From: Peptoniphilus catoniae
GTDB taxonomy: Bacteria; Bacillota; Clostridia; Tissierellales; Peptoniphilaceae
NCBI RefSeq assembly: GCF_901447155.2
Contig: NZ_LR588416.1
Coordinates: forward strand, 1 to 64,000
Direction: 5' to 3'
Length of the DNA: 64,000 nt
Below, piece after piece: positions 16,367 to 24,849 of this stretch. The notes under the pieces were generated by a model that saw only the letters and a list, made by a program, of their open reading frames with translations, was not told where the DNA came from and did not search any database. Positions within the stretch are counted from its first letter, which is position 1, and the number at the start of each line of letters is the position of its first letter. A program made the translations under genes and the position numbers.

Positions 16367-17512
16367 CTATTTAAAATACCTATCTACAGTTATTTCACTT
16401 TTCTTTCCAAGCTCTTTTTCTATAGTATCTTCTACATAGTTTTTAAAATCTTGAACACTTTCCGCCTTTTCTATCTTTTGTGCATCAACTACAACATCTA
16501 TATGAACTAAGTCATCTTCAAGGTAAATATCATGAAAGGAAATAAGCTTGTCGCTTTCTCTTACGACTTTTTTCATAAGATTCACAACTTCTCTTTCTTC
16601 CTTATTATAAGACCCTACAGGATCTACGTGAATTGAAACATTTAAGTCGTGCTCAGTTTCTATATCTTTCTCTATTTTATCAACAAGGTTGTGAGCTTCT
16701 ACTAAACTCATATTATAAGGCACCTCAACATCCATGTTAATATAAGCCTTATCAGGTCCGAAATTCACTGCTATAATATCATGTACTCCAAGTATATTAT
16801 CATAATTTAAAACTTTTTTCTCAATATCTCCTATTAACTCATCAGGAACCTTTCCAATCAGCTCAGCAAAGGTATCTCTAATAAGTTCATAGCCTGAATG
16901 AATAACAACAAGACTCACTAAAAAACCTACATATCCGTCAATGTGAACATTAAACATATTATAGACAATCATTGAAGCAACTACCACAGAGGTAATAACG
17001 ACGTCTGAAAGAGAGTCCTTAGACTGAGCGTCAATAGGCATTGAGTTGATTTTTTTTGATACCCTGGAGTAGAAAAAGGTCATATAAAGTTTTGCTAAAA
17101 TTGAAACTGTCATTATAATTATTGATACTAAATCAAACTCTATTGGTACCGGATTTCTGATTCTGTCAAAGGATACCTTCATAAATTGAAGGCCTATAAA
17201 CAAAACCGATACAGAAACAAAAAGTGCTGATATATATTCTATTCTTCCGTGCCCATAAGGGTGTTCCTTATCCGGTGGCATGTGAGAAAGCTTAGCTCCC
17301 ACAAAGGTAACAACTGATGACAGGCAATCTGTAATGTTGTTAATGGCATCTCCCAAAATAGAAACTGAGTTAGTGATAATAGATAATACCACCTTAAAGG
17401 CTGCCAACAAAATATTAAACATTAAGCCGTAAATTGCACTTAACATGGTTATTTTCGTTCTGTTCTCGTCTTTAGTGTTATACTTTCCTGCTTTTAATAT
17501 TAGTTTTTCCAT
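16367..17512 (-). CDS. Cation diffusion facilitator (CDF) metal exporter
   Basis: The 381-residue protein has six membrane segments and a cytoplasmic C-terminal domain. CDF proteins export Zn2+, Fe2+, Mn2+ or similar ions against protons. Family signatures are SILGDAINNITDCLSS in helix 2, with the Asp-xxx-Asp metal pair, and PPDKEHPYGHGRIEY before helix 3. Helix 5 carries SKDSLSDVVIT instead of the usual HxxxD, giving SxxxD, a variation seen in Mn-type branches. The C-terminus is longer than in FieF. The metal is not certain. It is the first gene of the Trk run. Confidence 0.88.
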   Translation of the reverse strand: MEKLILKAGKYNTKDENRTKITMLSAIYGLMFNILLAAFKVVLSIITNSVSILGDAINNITDCLSSVVTFVGAKLSHMPPDKEHPYGHGRIEYISALFVSVSVLFIGLQFMKVSFDRIRNPVPIEFDLVSIIIMTVSILAKLYMTFFYSRVSKKINSMPIDAQSKDSLSDVVITSVVVASMIVYNMFNVHIDGYVGFLVSLVVIHSGYELIRDTFAELIGKVPDELIGDIEKKVLNYDNILGVHDIIAVNFGPDKAYINMDVEVPYNMSLVEAHNLVDKIEKDIETEHDLNVSIHVDPVGSYNKEEREVVNLMKKVVRESDKLISFHDIYLEDDLVHIDVVVDAQKIEKAESVQDFKNYVEDTIEKELGKKSEITVDRYFK

Positions 17513-17584
17513 AAAATCCCCTTTTTTCCTTTAATGCTTGAACAATTATTATATCACTAGCAAAGTTAATAATAAACTTGTTTG

Positions 17585-17613
17585 TTGAAAAATTCACACC
17601 GGTGCTGTAAAAT
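17585..17613 (+). promoter_or_regulatory. Predicted sigma-A promoter
   Basis: TTGAAA (17585-17590) and TAAAAT (17608-17613) with a 17-base spacer stand 18 bases before the TTG start at 17631. A CACACCGGTG palindromic core lies in the spacer and might bind a regulator. Confidence 0.5.
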
Positions 17614-17630
17614 TAAGATAGGTGATATAG

Positions 17631-18146
17631 TTGAATAAACTGTTAATACAGTGTGATTACACAATACTTGACAATTATAAATATAAAATTTTAAAAGATA
17701 ATCAGCCTTATTTAAATGCGGAAGTGGATTTTTATTCACCTGTAGTAAGCTTCTTAAAGGGCAACAAGATTTACTATTCCAAAATTTCAGTTAAAGACCT
17801 TGAAGAAAAAGAAGTTGTAGAAATCTACAAGCATCACCAAGGTCCTATTAGGGATACGCTTTTTTCTATTATTTTAGATAATATCACCTATAACGTAAGA
17901 GAGGGACGTAATTTTAAAATCCCGGATCTTTACATAAGAACGAATTTAGGTAAGCTTGTGATATGGGGAAAGATTAATTCTCAAGAATTTGAAATTTTTT
18001 TAAATGGTGAGCCTGTAGCTTCTATTAAAGGAAGTGTCAAATCAACTAAAACATACATACTTAACTATCTTGAGGACTACTCTTCTCTTGAAAAGCTTTT
18101 TCTTTCAATAGCTCTTATCTTAGATAATCTTTACCACGACTATTAA
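17631..18146 (+). CDS. LURP-one / Tubby C2-like family protein (YxjI-like)
   Basis: The 171-residue product alternates short strands with charged turns (YKILKDNQPYLNAEVDF, FSIILDNITYNVREG, EFEIFLNGEPVASIKG). It ends in a hydrophobic helix with LILDNLYHDY. This pattern, including the closing helix, matches the LURP-one-related family typified by Bacillus YxjI, a 12-stranded barrel around a central helix that may bind lipids. Function is unknown. Translation appears to start at TTG, with AGGTGAT upstream and no ATG available. It is a single-gene unit. Confidence 0.65.
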   Translation: MNKLLIQCDYTILDNYKYKILKDNQPYLNAEVDFYSPVVSFLKGNKIYYSKISVKDLEEKEVVEIYKHHQGPIRDTLFSIILDNITYNVREGRNFKIPDLYIRTNLGKLVIWGKINSQEFEIFLNGEPVASIKGSVKSTKTYILNYLEDYSSLEKLFLSIALILDNLYHDY

Positions 18147-18156
18147 TTGATAATAA

Positions 18157-18192
18157 AGCCTTGCTTAAATTTTTATAGCAAGGCTGTTTTGT
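18157..18192 (+). terminator. Intrinsic terminator
   Basis: AGCCTTGCT (18157-18165) pairs perfectly with AGCAAGGCT (18177-18185); TGTTTTG follows. It ends the YxjI-like gene. Confidence 0.8.
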
Positions 18193-18240
18193 AAACTCTA
18201 TTTAAGTTAAAGAGATTTTTAGTGAAATTCGGAGGTTATT

Positions 18241-18741
18241 ATGTTTAAAATAAGAAAATTTTCTATTCTTCTTCTTTTAACTATTATTCTTACATCTTGC
18301 ACAAAAACGGCTGATAAATCCCTCTATGAATATAAGCACGAATATATGGCTGACGTTTCAAAAACAAGTGCTATTATTAATAAATTAGACTTTGGCAAAT
18401 TCCTTAAATGGGACCACATGGCCTTTGAATATCCTGAAGATAAAAATATGCTGGTCCTTTATTATACAAGTAATGAGGATAAAATAGCCCAGGGTCAAGC
18501 TCAAAACATATTTAACAACTGCGTCAAGCTCTTCGCTCTTATCCATAACCTTGACGAAATTAAGGTTATCATTAACGATAAGGAAGCTTTCTACACAAAT
18601 AAGCTTTCCATTGAAGAAGAAAAAATATTTTCCAAAAAATTTGAAGATTATTATACAAGTGAAGAATATTTTTATGAACTGGAAAATCAAATTAAAGATT
18701 TGGATAAGACCATGTTTGTATATGAAAATTTTGATATTTAA
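18241..18741 (+). CDS. Lipoprotein, DUF4825-like
   Basis: The 166-residue protein has a type II signal peptide: basic start, hydrophobic stretch SILLLLTIILTSC, lipidated Cys20. It would be anchored to the outer face of the membrane. The mature part begins with YKHEYMADVSKTSAIINKL, resembling the 'tKYVGDNSKV' opening of DUF4825 domains found in Firmicute lipoproteins and BlaR-like proteins. That assignment is tentative. GGAGG precedes the ATG. The AI-2E family gene follows after 20 bases, so the two are probably co-transcribed. Confidence 0.65.
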   Translation: MFKIRKFSILLLLTIILTSCTKTADKSLYEYKHEYMADVSKTSAIINKLDFGKFLKWDHMAFEYPEDKNMLVLYYTSNEDKIAQGQAQNIFNNCVKLFALIHNLDEIKVIINDKEAFYTNKLSIEEEKIFSKKFEDYYTSEEYFYELENQIKDLDKTMFVYENFDI

Positions 18742-18761
18742 CACATCTATAGGGGAAAAGA

Positions 18762-19922
18762 ATGAAGGAAATAATGGAAAAAGAAGAAAACTCGAACTTT
18801 TATAAAAAATTACTCAAAATCAGTCTAATATCAATCGCTTTTTATTTTGCTCTTTACTATATAGATGGAGTAAGTAAAGCCTTGTCTAAACTTTTAGCTA
18901 TTATGTCTCCATTTATTGTAGGCGGAGCAATTGCTTTTATACTTAAAATCCCTATGAACTTTTTTGAAAATAAAGTTTTCTCTTCAATTAAGTCACCTAA
19001 GTTTAAAAAGTTTAAAAGACCTTTGGCGGTACTTCTATCTCTTATAATTCTGCTGCTTATTATAAGCTTTTTAAGTGCTTTGGTTATACCTCAACTAATT
19101 AAGTCAATAATAACATTAAAGGAAAAGCTTCCTGTTTTTGTAAAGGAACTGGCAAATCTTATGAGAAGGGTTCCCTTTTTAGTTAAGTATGCAGACGCTA
19201 TTGAAAACCTATATAGCAATCTATCTGTAGATGCCTTCCTTAAAAGTTTTGAAGATTTTATTTTTTCAAAAAATTCCAAACTTTTGTCAAAGGGTTTCAA
19301 CTTTACAGCCTACTTGGCAAATTGGATTACAAATTCTCTCTTATCCCTAGTCTTTGCCCTTTATATTCTCTTTGATAAGGAGAAGCTTGCAAGGCAATCG
19401 AAAAAATTGCTTTATGCTCTTCTGTCAAAGGAAAAAGCAAACTATGCCCTACGCGCTTTTAGTCTTGCTCACGATTACTTTAACGCCTTTGTATCGGGAC
19501 AAATTTTGGATGGACTTGTAATAGGTCTTATGACCTTTATTGGTATGATAGTAATGTCTATGCCTAATGCTGCTATGATTTCAGTAGTAGTTGCTTTCTC
19601 TGATCTAATTCCTATTATCGGGCCTATTATAGGCGCAGCTATAGGGGTCCTTTTTATTCTAATAGAGTCTCCTGCTAAATCTCTGATGTTTTTGATAATG
19701 ATGCTGATTTTTCAACAGATTCAGGGAAATATTATCTATCCTAAAATTATGGGAGATAAGCTTAATCTTCCATCAATGTGGACCCTCTTTAGCGTAATAG
19801 TAGGGGGCTCCCTTATGGGTATTGTAGGTATGTGGATTTTTATACCAGCCTTTGCGGTAATTTACACTCTTTTATCCGAATACATCAATAAGCGATTAAA
19901 TCAAAAAAAATATCAAATATAA
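18762..19922 (+). CDS. AI-2E family transporter (PerM/YtvI-like permease)
   Basis: The 386-residue membrane protein has about seven to eight helices. The C-terminal family signature is clear: DLIPIIGPIIGAAIG (about residues 284-298), QIQGNIIYPKIMGDKLNLPS (about 325-344) and a final ALIYTLL-type helix. The family includes autoinducer-2 exporters, sodium/proton antiporters and sporulation permeases, so the name does not fix the substrate. AGGGGAA precedes the ATG at 18762. A downstream in-frame ATG five codons on is possible but lacks a better site. Confidence 0.85.
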   Translation: MKEIMEKEENSNFYKKLLKISLISIAFYFALYYIDGVSKALSKLLAIMSPFIVGGAIAFILKIPMNFFENKVFSSIKSPKFKKFKRPLAVLLSLIILLLIISFLSALVIPQLIKSIITLKEKLPVFVKELANLMRRVPFLVKYADAIENLYSNLSVDAFLKSFEDFIFSKNSKLLSKGFNFTAYLANWITNSLLSLVFALYILFDKEKLARQSKKLLYALLSKEKANYALRAFSLAHDYFNAFVSGQILDGLVIGLMTFIGMIVMSMPNAAMISVVVAFSDLIPIIGPIIGAAIGVLFILIESPAKSLMFLIMMLIFQQIQGNIIYPKIMGDKLNLPSMWTLFSVIVGGSLMGIVGMWIFIPAFAVIYTLLSEYINKRLNQKKYQI

Positions 19923-19951
19923 AACAGGGTGGACTTTAATCACCCTGTTTT
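19921..19951. terminator. Bidirectional intrinsic terminator
   Basis: AAAACAGGGTG (19921-19931) pairs perfectly with CACCCTGTTTT (19941-19951). It separates the AI-2E family gene from the convergent gene ending at 19936, whose stop region lies inside it. Confidence 0.85.
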
Positions 19952-20865
19952 TCTTCTCTCATCATGTTAACTAAATTAATAAATTTGTCACTTACTTTTG
20001 AAACTTCGTTATTGTAATTATAAATAGTTTCGGAAATGTCTTGTGTCTTCTCTCCCTTAAGGGCTCTAGTTGCTTCAACTACCTTGTCAAACTCTTCATT
20101 TTGTATCTTAAAACTTTCTACAAAATCATCAAAATTTCTTTTTATTCGTATGTCGCTTTTTATAAATCTTGAGTCTGAGAGCTTTAGGTAGTAATCATAG
20201 TGGCTGTTTAGAGAGTTTTGTAGGGAGGTTAAATCTGAACTGTTAGATCCCTTTTCCATAAGGTCTGATATTACTTTCATCTGTACCTCATAAAGATCAA
20301 AGAAAGATTTGGTAAAGATTTCCATAAATTCTTCTGAACTTTCTATATCCTTATAATCAGGAGCTCTAAGATAATCATTTCCACTGGACCTATATTCAAC
20401 AGCTGTATTTATAAGCAGGACTTGAGTAAATCTGTTTTCGCTAATTGAAAAGTCAAATATAGATGCCAAATCTCTTAACCTGTAATAATTATATCCTCCA
20501 ATATTTATTCCCGGTATTACCAACTCTCTATTCTCTATGTAAATTTTCGACTTGGCGGGATAGCCTGTGGCAAATCTGTTGTATATGGAGCTTTCTTGTC
20601 CTGTATAATTTTTTCTTCTTATTATTCTTATTAAATCATTTTCTTCTTCATATATAATATCGAATCTTTTTGAAGTGTTTTTCAAAGCCTTGGCAAGGTC
20701 TCTTAGCCTATAGTAATTATATCCATCAACATTATAGGAATAAAAAGGTCTGGACTCCTCATTTACCTTTAGCTTATATGGACTTATGACTAAACCTTCC
20801 TCCATAGCATAGGATTTTTTTGCAAATATAATTACAAATAACAAGACCAGGTATATCTTTTTCAT
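19936..20865 (-). CDS. Secreted protein with two copper-amine-oxidase-N-like stalk repeats
   Basis: The 309-residue protein starts with a signal peptide (KIYLVLLFVIIFAKKSYA, likely cleaved after residue 20). Two related modules follow, each with the motif GYNYYRLRDLA (48-58 and 124-134), as in the Cu-amine-oxidase N-terminal domains that Firmicutes use in secreted and cell-wall proteins. Despite the family name these do not indicate oxidase activity. From about residue 165 the protein is helical and charged, probably coiled-coil, with no recognised domain. It is a single gene with its own upstream region. Confidence 0.7.
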   Translation of the reverse strand: MKKIYLVLLFVIIFAKKSYAMEEGLVISPYKLKVNEESRPFYSYNVDGYNYYRLRDLAKALKNTSKRFDIIYEEENDLIRIIRRKNYTGQESSIYNRFATGYPAKSKIYIENRELVIPGINIGGYNYYRLRDLASIFDFSISENRFTQVLLINTAVEYRSSGNDYLRAPDYKDIESSEEFMEIFTKSFFDLYEVQMKVISDLMEKGSNSSDLTSLQNSLNSHYDYYLKLSDSRFIKSDIRIKRNFDDFVESFKIQNEEFDKVVEATRALKGEKTQDISETIYNYNNEVSKVSDKFINLVNMMREEKQGD

Positions 20866-20991
20866 ATCATACTCCTAAACTTTAGATCCTATTGAAATCA
20901 GCATTTTTATAATATCATAAATAGTCAATAAATAAAACATAGACCTATGGAGCTTTATTAACTTAAAGGTTATAATATTGATGGTGATAAT

Positions 20992-22431
20992 GTGAATAAA
21001 AATAAGAAAAATAAAAAAAAGAGGCGAGCTAAATTGTTACTATTACTTATATTTTTAATTCCTCTTATATACAGTTTGTTTACTAAAAATCCTAAGGGAA
21101 CAAATTTAGCCGGTGATTTTACAAATCCAATTGAGGTTAAATATATAGAAGATTTAAGCTACAGTAAAGATAATAAAACTGTCCATGAGCTTAATATATT
21201 TAAGGAAGAAATGGATTTAATAGAAAAGGCTGAGGACTTTTTAATTATAGATTTATTTCTATATAATGACGACTATACAAAATCATCTATTCAATATCCA
21301 ACTTCCGTATCTGATATGACAGATGCCATTATAGCTAAAAAAAATAGAAATCCTTCCATGCCCATAGTCTTTATAACAGATCCCATTAACAACTTCTATG
21401 GTGCCTATGAGCAGACCCATCTTAAAAGATTAAAGGATGCCGGAATAAATGTAGTCGTTACAGATCATAACAAAATGAGAGACAGCAATCCTATTTTTTC
21501 GGGCTACTACAGATTCTTTATTAAATGGTTTGGCATAGGAGAAAAGGGATTTATAAGAAACTTCTTTGATGCTAATGGTCCTAAGGTTACTATAAGATCA
21601 ATTTTAAAGCTTGCAAACTTTAAAGGCAATCACAGAAAAGTTTTTATAAGTGAAAATGAAGCCATGATTGCATCGGCAAACCCTCACGATCCAAGCTCCT
21701 TCCACTCAAATGTAGCCCTAAGATTTAAGGGAGAGGCTATTAAAGATCTTATAGAATCTGAAAAGTCTGTTGTTGAATTTTCAGGAGGAGACTTCCCGGA
21801 TATAAAGGTGTCTGATAATTTTAAGGGCAAAGACGAAAATATAAAATTGAGAATTTTAACTGAATCTGAAATTTTAAAGGCCCTTCTTGAAAACATTAAT
21901 AGGGCTGAATCTGAAGATGAAATTTATATAGGTATCTTCTACCTATCCGACTTTAAGGTCCTTAAATCTCTTGCTAGTGCTTCTGATAGAGGTGTTAAAA
22001 TAAAAATAGTTGCCGATCCTAATAAGGACGCCTTCGGTATAGAAAAAAACGGCAATCCCAACAGGTCAGCTCTTTGTACTTTGGCAGAGAAAAACGAAAA
22101 CATAGACCTTAGGTGGTATGACACAAGGGGTGAACAGTACCATACTAAAATGGCATTTTTTAAATATAATAAATCCAAGCTTGCCCATGTAATTTTAGGA
22201 TCTGCAAACTTTACCAAAAGAAACCTTGAAAATTATAATCTTGAAACAGATGTTGAACTGGTAACTGACCTGTCAGGTGAAATTCCCCTTCAAATTTCAA
22301 ATTACTTTAAAAGAGTTTGGAACAATGAGGACGGCAACTACACCCTTCCTATGGAGACCTACTATGAAGATTCTCCTTTAATGAATATTTTATGGAGATT
22401 TCAAGAATTTACCGGTTTATGCACCTGGTAG
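20992..22431 (+). CDS. Membrane-anchored phospholipase D-like protein
   Basis: The 479-residue protein has a lysine-rich start and one membrane anchor (AKLLLLLIFLIPLIYSLF). Two PLD-type half domains follow. The first active-site motif is NHRKVF (His214, Lys216) followed by ASANPHD. The second is YHTKMAFF (His384, Lys386) followed by LGSANFTKRNL. The aspartate of the canonical HxK(x)4D is Glu in the first motif and Lys in the second. The enzyme may be a cardiolipin synthase-like transferase or an external hydrolase. Translation starts at GTG with GGTGA five bases upstream. It is flanked by its own terminator. Confidence 0.8.
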   Translation: MNKNKKNKKKRRAKLLLLLIFLIPLIYSLFTKNPKGTNLAGDFTNPIEVKYIEDLSYSKDNKTVHELNIFKEEMDLIEKAEDFLIIDLFLYNDDYTKSSIQYPTSVSDMTDAIIAKKNRNPSMPIVFITDPINNFYGAYEQTHLKRLKDAGINVVVTDHNKMRDSNPIFSGYYRFFIKWFGIGEKGFIRNFFDANGPKVTIRSILKLANFKGNHRKVFISENEAMIASANPHDPSSFHSNVALRFKGEAIKDLIESEKSVVEFSGGDFPDIKVSDNFKGKDENIKLRILTESEILKALLENINRAESEDEIYIGIFYLSDFKVLKSLASASDRGVKIKIVADPNKDAFGIEKNGNPNRSALCTLAEKNENIDLRWYDTRGEQYHTKMAFFKYNKSKLAHVILGSANFTKRNLENYNLETDVELVTDLSGEIPLQISNYFKRVWNNEDGNYTLPMETYYEDSPLMNILWRFQEFTGLCTW

Positions 22432-22464
22432 GATGTAAAATTTTAAAAATTTTATATAAACCAA

Positions 22465-22500
22465 AAAGAGTCTTAAGCATATAGCTTAGGACTCTTTCTT
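22465..22500. terminator. Bidirectional intrinsic terminator
   Basis: A 14-bp stem (22465-22478 with 22484-22497, one G-U pair, loop ATATA) is flanked by A-run and T-run. It separates the PLD-like gene from the convergent racemase gene. Confidence 0.85.
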
Positions 22501-22510
22501 AGATTATTAT

Positions 22511-23413
22511 TTACTCTTCTTCATCATCTTTAACTTCTTCATGCTTGGAAGCTTCTTCTTCAAGTTTTTTCTTGGCAAGGTATTCTGCCTTAACCTTTTC
22601 TTCTACTTCTTTTGATATATCTATTTTAACCTTTTTGGTTTCTGAAATTTCTACAGGGCCTCCTATAGTAAATACAAGCTTGCCTTCTTCATTTATTCTG
22701 CAAGTCAATTCAAGCTCGCCATTGGGTTGGTGGATAGTTGCCTTAAAATTTTCGTCCCTTTTATCATTATTAAGATAATAGCCAAGGGCCACTGTTCCTG
22801 ATGCACAAGATGATTCTCTAACAAGAGTGTCTGCTTCTACTACCTCTACATAAGGTACCATTGATGAGTCTTCCTTGTTATAAAACAAAACTCCATAGGC
22901 CTTTGATTCAATTTTATTCTTAGCCGCATCAATTACTTTTTTTACAAAATCCTTGTCTTCTTTCCTATCATCTATAATAACGTGAGTTATTCCTGAAAGT
23001 TCAACTATTTTATAAGACTTGCCTTCCACTTCAAGCTCTCCGACTGAAATAGCTTCAGGAAGTTCTATATAGGCGGTGTTGTTTATAGTGTTTGCCAAAA
23101 CATATATAGGGTGGTCTATACCGCTTACATATACTTCCATGTTATATTCGCCCTTTTCTTCTAAAAAGGTTGCTGAATATAAACCGTAGGCTCTCGTTGC
23201 ATTGCCGCAAAATTCTCCTCCCGCCATGTCAAGTCTTAGTGGAGGTCCATCATAGCTTGGACTTATAAAGCCCACCTGCTCAACGGAGCTGTCTATCTGT
23301 TCCATAATAGCCTTGGTATAGGCAGGTCTAAAACCCGGATATACCGGCCAAACTACAAAACCTGTAATATTTCCTGCAGGGTTTGCTACAAAAAAATCAA
23401 AACTTTGTATCAT
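22511..23413 (-). CDS. CntK/HisR-like histidine racemase (DapF fold)
   Basis: The 300-residue cofactor-independent epimerase of the diaminopimelate-epimerase fold has its two catalytic cysteines at Cys69 (GGEFCGNATRAYG) and Cys203 (ESSCASGTVALG). NPAGNIT (11-17), EQVGFI (45-50), FCGNAT and IHQPNG agree with my memory of staphylococcal CntK, a histidine racemase, better than with DapF (CGNGxRC/ECGTGA). It follows mutL with a one-base gap and lies in a formiminoglutamate cluster, which also favours histidine. No cntL or cntM is present, so staphylopine synthesis is unlikely. The last 30 residues form an unusual Glu/Lys-rich tail. Substrate remains inferred. Confidence 0.75.
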   Translation of the reverse strand: MIQSFDFFVANPAGNITGFVVWPVYPGFRPAYTKAIMEQIDSSVEQVGFISPSYDGPPLRLDMAGGEFCGNATRAYGLYSATFLEEKGEYNMEVYVSGIDHPIYVLANTINNTAYIELPEAISVGELEVEGKSYKIVELSGITHVIIDDRKEDKDFVKKVIDAAKNKIESKAYGVLFYNKEDSSMVPYVEVVEADTLVRESSCASGTVALGYYLNNDKRDENFKATIHQPNGELELTCRINEEGKLVFTIGGPVEISETKKVKIDISKEVEEKVKAEYLAKKKLEEEASKHEEVKDDEEE

Positions 23414-23414
23414 A

Positions 23415-24791
23415 TTAATTCACTTCCCTTAAATCTTTTTTCATAATCCTTATAGCAACATCGGGATATTCCATGCTTAAAAGGCCCATGGCACTTAATA
23501 TATAATCCTTATCTATAAAGTATTCAGGATCCTTAGGGTTTAAGGTTTCAGGATCGTTATTTATTAAAGAGCTTAAAATTTTAACAGGCTTTTTGGCGTG
23601 GACCAAAACTCCTCCGGTACCTATCACATTTTTAAGATTAGTAAGGTCCTTACCTGTTTGATAGTAAACGTACCTGGTTTTTGTAAATCTCCTTGTAAGA
23701 ACACCTACATGGCGGTTAACTGCGTGTTGAGTTGCAACACTTGCCATTGCTGCATCAAATTCAAAATCCCTTTGGGTCTTGGGAACAAATTTTATATCCC
23801 CGACTCTTTTCTTTATGCCTTCAAGTATATTTTGACGGCTTGGCAAAAATCTTGAAATTTCTTCATCTCCTGATGCTTCATAAAGACTTAGAGCGGAGTA
23901 CCTCATTCCCAAATCTCCCTCTACAGTTCTTTTTGCAAGAGGCTCCAAAAGGCCTTCATATATAACTGTATTGTCCGTAGGGTGTCCGTAACCTATAGAG
24001 TGAACATCTGTAGTTGCTCCCCCTATATCAACAACCATAAGATCCCCTATTCCCTTTTCTTTTTCAGTGCCTAAAGATAGGGCCTGTGCAGCCTTAATAA
24101 CTGCTTGTGGTGTCGGCATTAAAATCCCGTCAATTTCATCTTCCACATTATTCATACCCTTTGCCTTTACAATCCTATCCATAAATATTTTTCTTATGGT
24201 TTCTCTGGCACTTTCTGCATTTAAAATATTTACAGCAGGCATTACATTTTCAGTAACATAATAGTTCATGTTCGCCTCTTTAAATATTTTTTCAACTTCT
24301 TCCAGGGCATCTGAGTTAACTGCAACAACTACAGGTATCTTAAGTCCTATTGTCGCCAAACTCTTTGCATTGTTTATAACGTTAATTCTATTTCCGTGTT
24401 CAGTTCCTCCGGAAAAAAGAATTATATCACAGGGGGAATTTTTAATTTCTTCCAAATCTTTTTCAGGAAGCTCATAATAGTAGGTCTTTAAAATTCTTGC
24501 TCCGGCACCAAGAGCTGATCTTTTTGCAGCTTCAGCTGTAAGGTTTTTAGTAAGGCCTATGGCTATCATTTTAAGGCCTCCTGCAGCTGATGAACAGGCC
24601 AGTACTCTATCAGGCTTAGGATCTTCTCCCAAATCTTCTTTCATTTTTTTATAGGCTTCGTCATAGCCTATTCTAACATCTTTTTCAACTGTAGTTATAG
24701 CGGAACTTCTTGCTATTATTTCTTCCTTATCCATATCGACTAAGGTCAACTTTGTATATGTTGATCCGAAGTCTACTAATAATATTCTCAT
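23415..24791 (-). CDS. MutL/GlmL family protein (aminomutase-associated ASKHA ATPase)
   Basis: The 458-residue protein matches the MutL/GlmL family that accompanies glutamate mutase and related cobalamin aminomutases and is thought to act as their reactivating ATPase. It is not the mismatch-repair MutL. The actin-like ATPase motifs are ILLVDFGSTYTKLT at the N-terminus and VVDIGGATTDVHS near 250. The GGTEHGN motif of the family is near 125. The ATG at 24791 follows AGGTGAT and replaces the longer frame from 24815. The mutase subunits are not in this window. A terminator separates it from fchA upstream. Confidence 0.85.
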   Translation of the reverse strand: MRILLVDFGSTYTKLTLVDMDKEEIIARSSAITTVEKDVRIGYDEAYKKMKEDLGEDPKPDRVLACSSAAGGLKMIAIGLTKNLTAEAAKRSALGAGARILKTYYYELPEKDLEEIKNSPCDIILFSGGTEHGNRINVINNAKSLATIGLKIPVVVAVNSDALEEVEKIFKEANMNYYVTENVMPAVNILNAESARETIRKIFMDRIVKAKGMNNVEDEIDGILMPTPQAVIKAAQALSLGTEKEKGIGDLMVVDIGGATTDVHSIGYGHPTDNTVIYEGLLEPLAKRTVEGDLGMRYSALSLYEASGDEEISRFLPSRQNILEGIKKRVGDIKFVPKTQRDFEFDAAMASVATQHAVNRHVGVLTRRFTKTRYVYYQTGKDLTNLKNVIGTGGVLVHAKKPVKILSSLINNDPETLNPKDPEYFIDKDYILSAMGLLSMEYPDVAIRIMKKDLREVN

Positions 24792-24820
24792 GCTATCACC
24801 TAATATAAAAGTCAATATAA

Positions 24821-24845
24821 AAACGGGACTTCAGAGGTCCCGTTT
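24821..24845 (-). terminator. Terminator between fchA and mutL
   Basis: AAACGGGAC (24821-24829) pairs perfectly with GTCCCGTTT (24837-24845). On the minus strand the hairpin is followed by TTTATATT. It lies between two genes of the same orientation, so mutL and the racemase are either read through at reduced level or have their own promoter. Confidence 0.8.
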
Positions 24846-24849
24846 GTTT

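Noticed and set aside
18385-18744. Minus-strand frame opposite the lipoprotein gene.
   Set aside because: It lacks a ribosome binding site and mirrors the AT-rich codons of the plus-strand gene, which has a clear lipobox and RBS.
20971-20976. TATAAT as promoter of the PLD-like gene.
   Set aside because: No acceptable -35 box lies 16-18 bases upstream, and the predicted start would fall on the ribosome binding site.
23415-24791. DNA mismatch-repair MutL.
   Set aside because: The motifs are actin-like ATPase (DFGSTYTK, DIGGATTD), not GHKL ATPase. It is the unrelated aminomutase-associated MutL/GlmL family.
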